Source of the DNA: Intestinimonas butyriciproducens
GTDB lineage: Bacteria; Bacillota; Clostridia; Oscillospirales; Oscillospiraceae
NCBI RefSeq assembly: GCF_004154955.1
Contig: NZ_CP011524.1
Location: 2,170,001 to 2,234,000, forward strand
Length of the DNA stretch: 64,000 bases
Direction of reading: 5' to 3'
Shown piece by piece: positions 51,086 to 59,886 of this stretch; the first letter of the stretch is position 1, and every line of letters begins with the position of its first letter. A program made the translations under genes and the position numbers. The notes beneath the pieces were generated by a model. It searched no databases. It had not been told where the DNA came from and saw only the letters and a list, made by a program, of their open reading frames with translations.

Positions 51086-51880
51086 CTACCCGAGCAATAG
51101 ATATGCGGCGCCGGAAAGGAGCAGGGAAAGCAGTGCAAAGGCCAGACCCACCCCCAAAAAGGAGGCGATCACCACAGCGGTCTTTTTGAGGGCGGCGTTC
51201 ACTTCGATCCCAAGCAGCGTGGTGACCGCGCCGAACAGCACGCAGAGCGCCGCCACCACGGCCAGCCCTGCGGCGGCGCCCCGCAGGTCGGCGGGGCTCA
51301 GCGTCATGTGCGTGCTGATGGAGAACACCAGGTAAAGGCAAAGTACGCCCCGGAGAATTCCAAGCCCCCGCAGGCGGAACAGTCCGCTGAAAAATCCGGA
51401 GCAGGCCGCCCCCAGAAGGGCCGGGGGACCTCTGCGGTCCCCCAGCGCTCCGGTGAGCCGGTCACTGGAGGAGCGGAACACCTCCGGCGTAAGCAGCCTC
51501 AGGAGCAGGAGAATGGCGGCCACACCCAGCACCATGGGAGCAATGCCTACAAAAAAGCTGCCCAAGCGCTGCCAGAGACTTCCCGGGTCATAGGCATACC
51601 GGACATACCCCAGAATACCGTCGGCGCGGCCCGCCACCGGGCGGAAGAGGGCCACCTCGGTCACCTGGATCCCAAACAGCTTACACATGAGGTAGTGTCC
51701 CAGCTCATGAATCGGAGTCCCGGCCACGCCGGTAAAGAGGACCCCGCCCCATCCGAACAGACGATAGAGGAGCTCTGTACTTTTTCCCTCCACAAAGCCC
51801 AGCAACAGTCCGCATACCACCAAAACTCCCACTGTGGCCCCAAAGGCTCCCAGAGCCCGTTTTCCCATGGTCGCCAGCAT
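51086..51880 (-). CDS. M50-like integral membrane metalloprotease-related protein
   Basis: 264 aa from ATG at 51880, with GGGAGG 8 bp upstream. About six membrane spans. The zinc motif HELGHYLMCKLFGI lies near residue 57, right after a hydrophobic helix, as in M50/DUF3267 proteins. A matching C-terminal Asp motif (NPxPxxDG) is not visible, so catalysis is uncertain. It lies 14 bp after the Spx/ArsC-like gene. Confidence 0.75.
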   Translation of the reverse strand: MLATMGKRALGAFGATVGVLVVCGLLLGFVEGKSTELLYRLFGWGGVLFTGVAGTPIHELGHYLMCKLFGIQVTEVALFRPVAGRADGILGYVRYAYDPGSLWQRLGSFFVGIAPMVLGVAAILLLLRLLTPEVFRSSSDRLTGALGDRRGPPALLGAACSGFFSGLFRLRGLGILRGVLCLYLVFSISTHMTLSPADLRGAAAGLAVVAALCVLFGAVTTLLGIEVNAALKKTAVVIASFLGVGLAFALLSLLLSGAAYLLLG

Positions 51881-51894
51881 TGCCGTGCCTCCCT

Positions 51895-52248
51895 TTATTG
51901 TTCCAGCCGCTCCATCCACTCGGCCTCTTTAAAGCCGGTGACCGCAAAGTTTTCTCCCACCAAAATGGGCCGCTTGACCAGCATACCGTCCGTGGCCAGA
52001 AGGGCGAACTGTTTCTCCTCCGACATGCCGGGCAGCTTATCTTTGAGCCCCAGAGCCTTGTACTGGAGTCCGCTGGTGTTGAAGAACCGCTTGAGGGGCA
52101 GTCCGCTCATGGCATACCACCGCCGCAGCTCCTCCTCCGTGGGCTTTTCCAGCTTAATGTCCCGGGTCTCCACCGCCACGCCGTGGGCGTCCAGCCACGC
52201 CTTGGCCCTCTGACATGTGGTGCATTTGGGGTACCATACCAACAACAT
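51895..52248 (-). CDS. ArsC/Spx-family thioredoxin-fold protein
   Basis: 117 aa from ATG at 52248, with AAAGGAG upstream. It starts MLLVWYPKCTTCQRAKAWLD: CxxC near residue 9-12. Later KLPGMSEEKQFALLATDGMLVKRPIL, with the Arg-Pro segment of the ArsC/Spx/YffB fold. Most such proteins in Firmicutes are not arsenate reductases; with no arsenic genes nearby, a thiol-redox or Spx-like role is as likely. Confidence 0.85.
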   Translation of the reverse strand: MLLVWYPKCTTCQRAKAWLDAHGVAVETRDIKLEKPTEEELRRWYAMSGLPLKRFFNTSGLQYKALGLKDKLPGMSEEKQFALLATDGMLVKRPILVGENFAVTGFKEAEWMERLEQ

Positions 52249-52410
52249 CTTTTTTCTCCTTTCCAAATTGCAGGCTCTGTCTGCAAATCGTCCACACGCC
52301 CCATTGCCGCCCCCGAGACGCCGTAATCAAAGAGGGCCTTTTCCATTATTCCTTCCCCCACACCCTCTCCGAGGGCGTCTCCCTCCCCGCGCGGAAGGGG
52401 CCATGCCGCG

Positions 52411-52875
52411 TCAGGCCTGATAGGTCAGCCGCGCCACGGTCCAGTTTTTCAGAATGGGGATCATCTTCTGTGCCGCCGCCCGGGCCCCCTCCAGGTCCTG
52501 CTCCCGGTAGTTGCCGCACTCGGCCTCGGAGGCGCCGGGGATGGGGCCCTCATAGCCCGCGATGAAGGCCATGGTCTCCCGGACCAGATCGATGGCCCGT
52601 TCCGGCGCCAGACCACGGACCAGAAAATAAAATCCTGTACGGCAGCCCATGGGGCCCACATAGATCACCCGGTCCGACAGCGCCCCGCTGCGGACATAGG
52701 TGGCGAAGAGGTGCTCGAAGCTGTGAATGGCGCCATACCCCAGATACGTCCCGCAGTTGGGCCGCACCATACGGATGTCGTAGGTGGTCACATCTCCGTC
52801 CACGCGGGAGGTATACATTCCCTCAGTGAGCTTCCGATGGTCCACCTGAAAGCTGGCGATCTGTTTGAGTTCCAT
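52411..52875 (-). CDS. luxS: S-ribosylhomocysteine lyase LuxS
   Basis: 154 aa from ATG at 52875 with AAAAGGAGAG. Metal ligands HSFEH (His51, His55), the third ligand Cys in EAECGNY, and the catalytic Cys in MGCRTGFYF. It cleaves S-ribosylhomocysteine to homocysteine and DPD, the precursor of autoinducer-2. No pfs/mtnN beside it. Monocistronic. Confidence 0.96.
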   Translation of the reverse strand: MELKQIASFQVDHRKLTEGMYTSRVDGDVTTYDIRMVRPNCGTYLGYGAIHSFEHLFATYVRSGALSDRVIYVGPMGCRTGFYFLVRGLAPERAIDLVRETMAFIAGYEGPIPGASEAECGNYREQDLEGARAAAQKMIPILKNWTVARLTYQA

Positions 52876-52937
52876 ATGTTTTCTCTCCTTTTGGATTCTT
52901 CTCCTCCACAGAATACCACATTCGTTCCTCGCTGACA

Positions 52938-52972
52938 ATAAAATGAGGGCGCCGCGGCATATGCGGCGCCCC
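52938..52972 (-). terminator. Terminator of the GntR pair
   Basis: Stem GGGCGCCGC/GCGGCGCCC with loop GGCATAT, followed on the minus strand by TCATTTTATTG. It lies just past the stop at 52993. Confidence 0.7.
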
Positions 52973-52992
52973 CGTCACATCGGCTGTACACC

Positions 52993-53721
52993 TCAGCCCT
53001 CTCTTTGGTAGCGGACGCTGAAGGTACACTTGTCTCCGCGCGTGTAGGAGCGGGTAAACTCCACGGCCCTACCCTCCTCATCGTAGCTGACACTGCTGAG
53101 GACCAGCACGCCGCGGCCCGGCTCGACGTTCAGGAGCCGGGCATCCATGGGGTCGAGCTCTGTGATCTCCAGGCTTTGCTCCCTGCGCGCCACCCGGATG
53201 CCATAGAACTCCAGCGCCTCGTAGACCGAGAACACGCCCAGATCCACCTGTTTCAGGTTGGGAAGCAGCGCCTCCGGGATATAGGTCTCCTCCTGGGAGA
53301 CCGGTTCGCCGCTTACATAACTGACCTGCTTGATGTAGTGGACCGGCTCACCCGGCGCGCAGCTCAGCAGCGCACCGTATACCACACCGGCGGGTCGCAG
53401 GGCCTTGACCAGCACCCTGCTCTCCGGCTTGGCCTGCATATTTTGCCGGAACCCGCCCACAGTCTCTAGATCGCGCTCCAGCTTGTCCCCCACCACAAAG
53501 ATCCCTTTGCCCTGAACGCTCTTCAAGAGCCCCTCTCCGATCAGGGCTGAAATGGCGGAACGGACCGACAGCCGGTGAATCCCATAGGTCTCCGCCAGCG
53601 TACCCACCGACGGGATCGCCGTGCCAGGCGGATACTCCCCGCCCTCGATCTTGCCGCGGATAAGCTCCCGGAGCTGGAGGTAGAGGGGAGAGTTGGGCCC
53701 GATGGCCTCCTCATGCCTCAT
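52993..53721 (-). CDS. GntR family regulator with UTRA domain (HutC subfamily), A
   Basis: 242 aa from ATG at 53721, with GGGAGG upstream. Winged helix PLYLQLRELIRGKIEGGEYPPGTAIPSVGTLAETYGIHRLSVRSAI, then a UTRA ligand domain (VHYIKQVSYVSGEPVSQEETYIP, ending VEFTRSYTRGDKCTFSVRY). UTRA regulators sense sugar phosphates, amino sugars or amino acid derivatives. FrlR of E. coli, which controls fructoselysine genes, is of this class. It overlaps regulator B by 11 bp and is divergent from the pot-frl operon. Confidence 0.93.
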   Translation of the reverse strand: MRHEEAIGPNSPLYLQLRELIRGKIEGGEYPPGTAIPSVGTLAETYGIHRLSVRSAISALIGEGLLKSVQGKGIFVVGDKLERDLETVGGFRQNMQAKPESRVLVKALRPAGVVYGALLSCAPGEPVHYIKQVSYVSGEPVSQEETYIPEALLPNLKQVDLGVFSVYEALEFYGIRVARREQSLEITELDPMDARLLNVEPGRGVLVLSSVSYDEEGRAVEFTRSYTRGDKCTFSVRYQREG

Positions 53722-54472
53722 GGATGTCGCCTCCCCTCTCGGCGGCGTCCCGCCGCTTGAGCTCACTGGTGATCCGCAGGCGGTCCGGTCGGGCCGCAGC
53801 ACGGCAGTACTCCAGCAGCTCACCGTTCTGGTCATAGGTCTGGCTGACGATCCAGAAGAGGGGTGCGCCCTCCTCGATGCCCATCAGCTCGGCCTCATCC
53901 GTAGTCGCATAGGTAATGCTCACCTTCTCCTCGCCCTGCTCAGGGATGAGACCGTACGCCTCCTCCAACACCGCGAAGAGAGAGCCGCGCTCCAGGTCCC
54001 ATTTCTCCAGGCCCTCCACCCGCTCCGCAGGCAGGAAAGCCGTTTCCACCATGAGCGGCTCCCCGTCAACCATACGCAGGCGGGCCACCTTATAGAGCGG
54101 GTAGCCCAGCACCTGTCCAAACCGCTTGGCCAGCGTCTTGTCGCACTCGATCCGTTTCAGATCCAGCAGTCGGGTCGTGACCCTGCGTCCCTGCTCCGAG
54201 GCGGACCGGCTGAGCGACAAGAGACCTTGCAGGTTCCGGGTATATTTGCGCTGGGCCACATAGGTGCCCGCGCCCGGCCGTGAGCACAGCACGCCGTCCT
54301 TCTCCATCCGGGCCGTGGCGCTGCGCAGCGCCGACCTGCTCAGCCCCCACGCCTCGCACAGGCTCCGCTCCGAGGGCAGGCGGTCCCCCGACCGGAGCTG
54401 ATGTTCCACCAGATATCCGTTCAACAGTTCCCGCGCCAGTTCTCTGGGTCTGGGCCTGTAGTCCTGCGTCAT
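53711..54472 (-). CDS. GntR family regulator with UTRA domain (HutC subfamily), B
   Basis: 253 aa. Winged helix RELARELLNGYLVEHQLRSGDRLPSERSLCEAWGLSRSALRSATARMEKDGVL and UTRA domain (YPLYKVARLRMVDGEPLMVETAFLP, then LEYCRAAARPDRLRITSEL). It is only distantly similar to regulator A, so not a recent duplicate. First gene of the divergent regulatory pair facing the fructoselysine operon; it probably binds the ATTGGTATC-type sites in the shared intergenic region. Confidence 0.93.
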   Translation of the reverse strand: MTQDYRPRPRELARELLNGYLVEHQLRSGDRLPSERSLCEAWGLSRSALRSATARMEKDGVLCSRPGAGTYVAQRKYTRNLQGLLSLSRSASEQGRRVTTRLLDLKRIECDKTLAKRFGQVLGYPLYKVARLRMVDGEPLMVETAFLPAERVEGLEKWDLERGSLFAVLEEAYGLIPEQGEEKVSITYATTDEAELMGIEEGAPLFWIVSQTYDQNGELLEYCRAAARPDRLRITSELKRRDAAERGGDIHEA

Positions 54473-54516
54473 GTGTGAGCCCCCTTTGGCCTCTGATCCT
54501 TCCGGAGTATATGGTC

Positions 54517-54545
54517 ATCATACCACAGTTTTTTAGAAACCACAA
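54517..54545 (-). promoter_or_regulatory. Promoter of the GntR pair
   Basis: Minus strand -35 TTGTGG (54540-54545), 17-bp spacer, -10 TATGAT (54517-54522). Confidence 0.6.
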
Positions 54546-54569
54546 CATCATATATGTCTTCATCAATTT

Positions 54570-54725
54570 GATACCAATATATGCGGCGGCGTGTTACTTC
54601 GTCTCCTTATTCCCTAGGTTTGCTCTCTTGTTTTGGCCTCATCTTTGTCAAATACAATTTTAAAAATCATAAATTGGTATCTTATTATTTTTTTCATATC
54701 TATTAAAATAGGTTGATATTGGTTT
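54570..54725. promoter_or_regulatory. Dispersed GATACCAAT / ATTGGTATC sites in the pot-frl control region
   Basis: GATACCAAT at 54570-54578 and its exact inverse ATTGGTATC at 54673-54681 are 100 bp apart. A related GATATTGGTT at 54715-54724 overlaps the -35 of the operon promoter. The rest of this AT-rich region (54473-54828) shows no gene. These are candidate operators for the adjacent GntR regulators, possibly allowing looping. Confidence 0.5.
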
Positions 54726-54741
54726 TGATGTGTGCTATTAT
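54713..54741 (+). promoter_or_regulatory. Promoter of the pot-frl (fructoselysine) operon
   Basis: -35 TTGATA (54713-54718), 17-bp spacer, -10 TATTAT (54736-54741), about 88 bp before the first gene. Confidence 0.7.
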
Positions 54742-54828
54742 GGCAGGCAAGTAAGGAAGACGTAAAAATTTATGTGTCGAGATGATTTGTTTTAGCTATT
54801 CTGTACAAAAAACGAGGTGAGGACACAC

Positions 54829-55902
54829 ATGGCTGAGTCAATCGTATCCCTGATCGATGTGGAAAAGCGCTTTGGTTCCAATCTAGTGGTCCGGAAAATG
54901 AACATGGAGATCTACGAAGGCGAATTTCTCACGCTTCTGGGGCCCTCCGGCTGCGGTAAGACCACCACACTGCGGATGATCGCCGGATTCGAGGACGCCA
55001 CCTCGGGCATCATCAAAGTCCAGGGAGAACGGGTCGAGAACAAGGAGCCCTACCAGCGGGACGTGAACACCGTATTCCAGAACTATGCGCTTTTCCCACA
55101 CATGACCGTATTCGACAACGTCGCCTACGGCCTCACCATCAAAAAGGTTCCCAAGGATGAGATCCGGCAGCGGGTCGCCGAGATGCTGGAGCTGGTACAA
55201 CTGACCGACTATGAAAGGCGCAAGCCTGATGAGCTCTCCGGCGGTCAGAAGCAGCGGGTGGCCATCGCCCGCGCCCTCATCAACCGCCCCAAGGTGCTCC
55301 TGCTGGACGAGCCCTTGGGCGCCCTGGACCTGAAGCTCCGCAAGCAGATGCAGATCGAGCTCAAGCGCCTGCAGAAGAAACTGGGCATCACCTTCGTCTA
55401 CGTCACCCACGACCAGGAGGAGGCCCTCACCATGTCTGACCGCATCGCCGTCATGAACGCCGGGGTCATCGAGCAGCTGGGAACTCCAATGGAGATCTAC
55501 GACCACCCTCTGACCCGGTTCGTGGCCGGGTTCATCGGAGAGTCCAACATCTTCGACGGCACCGTCACGGCGGTGGAGGGTGATCTGCTCCGGGTGGACA
55601 CCCCGGCCGGAAAGCTGCTCACCCGGGGCAGCGGCTTCGCGGTGGGCGAGGAGATGCATGTTTCCATCCGGCCGGAGTATCTGGAGGCCGGCGAGAGGAG
55701 CGCCGACGGCTTCGATCTCCCCGCGAGGATCAAGGACTTCACCTATATGGGCACAGTGGTCAAGACCGCCCTGGACATGGCCGACGGCACCGAGCTCAAG
55801 CTCTCCCGGTTTGAGCAGGATGCAAACGCCCACGAGGGCGACAAGGTCTATCTCTCCTGGCGGCCGGAGAAGTCAGTGCCCATCAAGAAGTCTCATACAT
55901 AA
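54829..55902 (+). CDS. PotA-like ABC transporter ATP-binding protein (fructoselysine importer, predicted)
   Basis: 357 aa from ATG at 54829, with AGGTGAGG upstream. Walker A GPSGCGKT (38-45), Q-loop FQNYALFPHM, signature LSGGQKQR, Walker B VLLLDEPLGALD, switch VTHDQEEAL, and a C-terminal TOBE-type domain (SIRPEYLEAGE). The sequence is of the polyamine PotA type. The same operon carries frlB, frlC and frlD, so the cargo is more likely an Amadori amino acid (also cationic) than spermidine. First gene of the operon. Confidence 0.93.
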   Translation: MAESIVSLIDVEKRFGSNLVVRKMNMEIYEGEFLTLLGPSGCGKTTTLRMIAGFEDATSGIIKVQGERVENKEPYQRDVNTVFQNYALFPHMTVFDNVAYGLTIKKVPKDEIRQRVAEMLELVQLTDYERRKPDELSGGQKQRVAIARALINRPKVLLLDEPLGALDLKLRKQMQIELKRLQKKLGITFVYVTHDQEEALTMSDRIAVMNAGVIEQLGTPMEIYDHPLTRFVAGFIGESNIFDGTVTAVEGDLLRVDTPAGKLLTRGSGFAVGEEMHVSIRPEYLEAGERSADGFDLPARIKDFTYMGTVVKTALDMADGTELKLSRFEQDANAHEGDKVYLSWRPEKSVPIKKSHT

Positions 55903-55914
55903 GGGGGTGCGGGT

Positions 55915-56823
55915 ATGAGCAAGCAGCCGAGCGGCACCAGCGACCTCCAGGCCATCCGCCGGAAGCGGGACATGCGCCGCAAGACCATCCCCGCCCTGGC
56001 CCAGGCCGGTCCGGTCTCGATCTGGATGATCCTTTTCGTCACCCTTCCCATGCTCTTTATCATCTACATCAGCTTTATGTCCCGGGGCGTGTTCGGCGAC
56101 GTGGTCTACCAGTTCTCCCTGGAGAGCTACCAGACCCTGCTGGATGCCACCTATTTCAAGGTCATCCTCAAGTCTTTGAAGGCCGCCCTTCTCACCACAG
56201 TGCTGTGCCTGGGGCTAGGGTATCCCTTCGCTTACTATATTGCCCGCAAGCCGCCTGAGGTGGCCTCCAGGCTCATCATGCTCATCATGATCCCTTTCTG
56301 GACCAACTCCCTCATGCGGCTCAACAGCTGGCTGTTGCTGTTCCAGACCAGCGGTCCGGTTAACAACTTTCTCCAGTGGACCGGTCTCGTCGACCGCCCC
56401 ATCACCTTCATCTATACAGACGGGCTGGTGGTCCTGGGGCTTATCACCAACATGCTCCCCTTCGCGGTGCTCCCTCTCTACAGCTCCATTGAGAAGCTTC
56501 AGAAGTCCCTTCTGGAGGCCAGTGCCGATCTGGGGGCCACGCCGTCGCAGACCTTTTTCAAGGTGACGCTTCCCCTCACCTTCCCCGGCATCTTCTCCGC
56601 CATCATTCTGGTGTTCATCCCCTCCCTGGGGATCTACACCGTCTCCGATATCCTGGGCGGCGGCAAAGTGCTTTACATCGGCAACATCATCAAGAACCAG
56701 TTTGGTTCGATCCGGAACTGGCCCCTGGGCGCGGCGCTGTCTGTGCTGTTACTGGTCATCACGGGCCTGTTGATCTTCATCTACACCCGATTCGCCAAGA
56801 TCGAGGACATGGAGGTGGTCTGA
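55915..56823 (+). CDS. PotB-like ABC transporter permease
   Basis: 302 aa, six membrane spans. The EAA loop reads EASADLGATPSQTFFKVTLPLTFPG near residue 200, and FWTNSLMRLNSWLLLFQTSGPVNN is typical of PotB/PotH. It pairs with the PotC-like permease one base downstream (TGA-G-ATG). ATG with AAGGGGG. Confidence 0.93.
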   Translation: MSKQPSGTSDLQAIRRKRDMRRKTIPALAQAGPVSIWMILFVTLPMLFIIYISFMSRGVFGDVVYQFSLESYQTLLDATYFKVILKSLKAALLTTVLCLGLGYPFAYYIARKPPEVASRLIMLIMIPFWTNSLMRLNSWLLLFQTSGPVNNFLQWTGLVDRPITFIYTDGLVVLGLITNMLPFAVLPLYSSIEKLQKSLLEASADLGATPSQTFFKVTLPLTFPGIFSAIILVFIPSLGIYTVSDILGGGKVLYIGNIIKNQFGSIRNWPLGAALSVLLLVITGLLIFIYTRFAKIEDMEVV

Positions 56824-56824
56824 G

Positions 56825-57643
56825 ATGGCAAAGCTCTCCAAGGTACAAAGGCATAAGCGGACCGCCGCCATCCTGGGCGAGGTCTATGCCATCCTGATCT
56901 ACGCGGTGCTCTACATTCCCATCGTGGTCATGATGGTCTTTTCCTTCAACGACCAGCGGTACAACTATTACTGGAACGGCTTTACCACGCAGTGGTACGG
57001 CAAGCTTTTCCACAACTCCGCGCTCATCGGGAGCCTCTGGTACTCCCTTATCATCGCCGTGCTGGCCACGGTCATCTCGGTGGTCATCGGTACGCTCGGG
57101 GCGCTTGGCCTGAAGAAGTATGAATTCCACGGCAAAAAATTGGTCAACAATATGCTCTATGTGCCCATCATTGTACCCGAGATCGTCCTCGCCGTGGCGC
57201 TGCTCATCATCTTTATGAACCTCGGCCTCTCCCTGGGCATGGGCTCCATCCTCATCGGCCACTGTACCTTCTGTATCCCCTACGCAGTGGTCACCATCAA
57301 GGGCCGCATCAGCGGCGACGGCGACACGCTGGAGGAGGCCTCCATGGACCTGGGCGCCAATCGGATTCAAACCTTCTTCCGGGTCACTCTGCCCAGCATC
57401 ATGCCCGGCGTTATGTCCGCCGCCTTTCTCTCGTTCACCCTCTCCGTTGACGACGTGGTCATGAGCAATATGCTGGCGGGGGCCAAGAACTCCACCCTTC
57501 CGGTGCTCATTCTCTCCATGAACAAGTCCGGCATCACCCCCGATGTCAACGCTCTTACCACCATCATGATCCTGGTCATTGTGGCGGGCATGCTCCTGAG
57601 CAACGGCGTCAAGGCCCTCGTCAAGCGGAGAAGCGCCGTCTGA
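56825..57643 (+). CDS. PotC-like ABC transporter permease
   Basis: 272 aa, six spans: ILIYAVLYIPIVVMMVFSFND at the start, and the EAA loop LEEASMDLGANRIQTFFRVTLPSIMPG near residue 165. PotC/PotI type. Translation is probably coupled to the upstream permease. Confidence 0.93.
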   Translation: MAKLSKVQRHKRTAAILGEVYAILIYAVLYIPIVVMMVFSFNDQRYNYYWNGFTTQWYGKLFHNSALIGSLWYSLIIAVLATVISVVIGTLGALGLKKYEFHGKKLVNNMLYVPIIVPEIVLAVALLIIFMNLGLSLGMGSILIGHCTFCIPYAVVTIKGRISGDGDTLEEASMDLGANRIQTFFRVTLPSIMPGVMSAAFLSFTLSVDDVVMSNMLAGAKNSTLPVLILSMNKSGITPDVNALTTIMILVIVAGMLLSNGVKALVKRRSAV

Positions 57644-57720
57644 CCGCTCCCGGCCTCTGCCGCCTCCGGCGGTTCGGCATATTCGTCAGCCCCATCATTC
57701 ATATTTAGGAGGAAAACAGC

Positions 57721-58797
57721 ATGAAAAGATTCCTTGCTCTCACCCTGTCTCTTGCCCTCGCCCTCCCCCTGGCCGCATGCGGCGGCTCTGGAAACGGCTC
57801 CACCCCCGCCGGCGGCAACGCCACCGACGTGCCCGCCGAGGCCAGCACAGAGCTCAACATCTACATGTGGCAGCAGTACATCTCCGACGCGCTCATCGCT
57901 GATTTCGAATCCCAGAACAACTGCAAGATCAACCTCTCCTACATGAGCGACAACGCCGACGCCATCACAAAGCTGACCGCCGGCGGCGGCCAGGAGTACG
58001 ACCTCATCATGACTTGTGACGCCTATATGGACTCCCTGGTGGCCGGCGGCTATGTCCAGAAACTCAATCTGGACAATATCCCCAACTCCTCCAACATCAA
58101 CGAGGCCTATTGGACCGCGAAGGACTACTGCGTCCCCTATCTCATGAACTACATCTATGTGGTCTATAACACTGAGACCTGCCCCATCGAGATCACATGC
58201 TATAACGACCTCATCGACCCCGCCCTCAAGGGCCAGATCAGCACTATCGACGGCGCCCGTAACCTGTTCCCCATCGCCCTGGTGGCCCTGGGCTATGACC
58301 CCAACTCCACCAACGAGCAGGAGATCGCCGCGGCCTACGAGTGGCTGACCAAGTATAACGACAACGTAGTGGCCTACGGCGCCGCCGAGCAGAATCTGAC
58401 CAACGGCACGGCCTGCGTGGCCCTCACTTATGACGGCAACGCCTCCTGGGCCATGAGCGAATTGGGCGACAAGAACACACTGAAGGTGGCCGACTTCGAA
58501 AGCGATCCCGTGCAGTTGGGCTTTGATCTCTACGTCATCCCCACCGGCGCCAAGCACGTGGATCTGGCCGAAAAGTTTCTCAACTACATCACCGACCCCC
58601 AGGTCATGGCAAAAAACTTGGAGGAGTTCCCCTACTCCTGCCCCAACGACGCCGCCGTGGCGGCCGCCTCCGAGTCCTACCGCAATGACCCCGCCCGCGA
58701 CTTCTCTTACAAAGAGAACGTATTCTTCCAGAAGGACGTGGGCGACGCCCTCACCATCTACAATGACTATTATCAGAAGCTGAAAGTCGGCGAGTGA
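57721..58797 (+). CDS. PotD-like extracellular substrate-binding lipoprotein
   Basis: 358 aa, signal peptide with lipobox LALPLAACGG (Cys20). Type II periplasmic-binding fold of the PotD/PotF class (ELNIYMWQQYISDALIADFES, LTAGGGQEYDLIMTCDAYMDSL, FDLYVIPTGAKHVDLAEKFLNYI). The ligand pocket of PotD holds a diamine; here the expected ligand is fructoselysine, whose epsilon-linked amine and free alpha-amine could mimic it. ATG with TTAGGAGG. Confidence 0.93.
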   Translation: MKRFLALTLSLALALPLAACGGSGNGSTPAGGNATDVPAEASTELNIYMWQQYISDALIADFESQNNCKINLSYMSDNADAITKLTAGGGQEYDLIMTCDAYMDSLVAGGYVQKLNLDNIPNSSNINEAYWTAKDYCVPYLMNYIYVVYNTETCPIEITCYNDLIDPALKGQISTIDGARNLFPIALVALGYDPNSTNEQEIAAAYEWLTKYNDNVVAYGAAEQNLTNGTACVALTYDGNASWAMSELGDKNTLKVADFESDPVQLGFDLYVIPTGAKHVDLAEKFLNYITDPQVMAKNLEEFPYSCPNDAAVAAASESYRNDPARDFSYKENVFFQKDVGDALTIYNDYYQKLKVGE

Positions 58798-58824
58798 TTC
58801 CCGCCGCCAGGAGGAGACGACAAC

Positions 58825-59820
58825 ATGCTGAAATTTGACGAAGAAAAACAGATCGCCAGCGTCCAGGGCGCCCTGGCCCTGCGGGGACGGATCGAGGCGA
58901 TCGTGGATGACATCTGCAGGGCCGGCTTCAAGAACATCTGCTGGTTGGGCATTGGAGGGACCTACGCCTCCTGCCTCCAGGCCGAGGTCCACATGAAGGA
59001 GCGCTCCACACTGGAGTTCTTTGTGGAGAATGCCGCAGAGTACCTCACCACCGGCAACCGCCGGGTGGGCGAAGGCACGGTGGTGGTCATCTCCTCTGTC
59101 ACCGGCAGCACGATCGAGATGGTGGACGCCGTGAAAAAGGCACAGGCCGACGGGGCCAGGGTGCTGGGCTTCATCGACGTGGAGACCACGGAGCTTGCCA
59201 AGCGGATGGACTGGGAGATCGCCTATCCCGCCAACGAACAGCTCAAATTCTTCATGGTGGCCGACCGCCTGATGTTCCGCCACGGCGAGTTTCCTGAATA
59301 TGAGGAGTACTACGCCCAACTGGACGCCCACCTCGCGGTGGACCTGGCGGAGGTGGAGAAAGCGGCCGACGCCTTCGGCCTGGCCTTCGCCCAGAAGCAC
59401 CATGACGACAAACTCCACTACTTCGTGGGCGCCGGCAATCAATACGGCTCCACCTATTCTTACGCCATGTGCTACTGGGAGGAACAGCACTGGATCCGGA
59501 CCAAGAGTATCCACTCCTCCGAATTTTTCCACGGCATGCTGGAGATCGTGGACCGGGACACCCCTGTGACGGTCTTTGTGGGCGAGGATTCCCAGCGCCC
59601 TCTCAGCGAGCGGGTGGTCCGATTCCTGCCCAGGGTGTGCGCCAACTACACCGTCATCGACTCCAGGGACTATGCTCTGCCCGGCATCGACGAGCGCTTT
59701 CGGGGGAATCTCTCCCATCTGGTGACCCACGCCGTCACCCAGCGCATCGACGCCCACATCGAGGCCATCAACCGCCACCCCATGGAGATCCGGCGGTATT
59801 ACCGCAGACTGGACTACTGA
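58825..59820 (+). CDS. frlB: Fructoselysine 6-phosphate deglycase (FrlB-like SIS protein)
   Basis: 331 aa, two SIS domains: ICWLGIGGTYASCLQAEVHM, VVVISSVTGSTIEMVDAVKKA, VGAGNQYGSTYSYAMCYWEEQ. The catalytic-region motif SSEFFHGMLEIVD matches SGEFRHGPLEIVE of E. coli FrlB, and the C-terminus RRYYRRLDY matches RRYYGGLVEY. It cleaves fructoselysine 6-phosphate to glucose 6-phosphate and lysine. Related deglycases act on other Amadori compounds, so the exact amine is an inference from the FrlC and FrlD partners. Confidence 0.88.
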   Translation: MLKFDEEKQIASVQGALALRGRIEAIVDDICRAGFKNICWLGIGGTYASCLQAEVHMKERSTLEFFVENAAEYLTTGNRRVGEGTVVVISSVTGSTIEMVDAVKKAQADGARVLGFIDVETTELAKRMDWEIAYPANEQLKFFMVADRLMFRHGEFPEYEEYYAQLDAHLAVDLAEVEKAADAFGLAFAQKHHDDKLHYFVGAGNQYGSTYSYAMCYWEEQHWIRTKSIHSSEFFHGMLEIVDRDTPVTVFVGEDSQRPLSERVVRFLPRVCANYTVIDSRDYALPGIDERFRGNLSHLVTHAVTQRIDAHIEAINRHPMEIRRYYRRLDY

Positions 59821-59886
59821 GCAGATCAAGCGGGACCGCTCCGGATGCCGCGGCACGGGGCGGCCCCGCTTGTCAGGAGGATGCTT

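Noticed and set aside
51895-52248. Arsenate resistance gene
   Set aside because: Only the ArsC/Spx fold is seen; there is no arsR, arsB or acr3 nearby.
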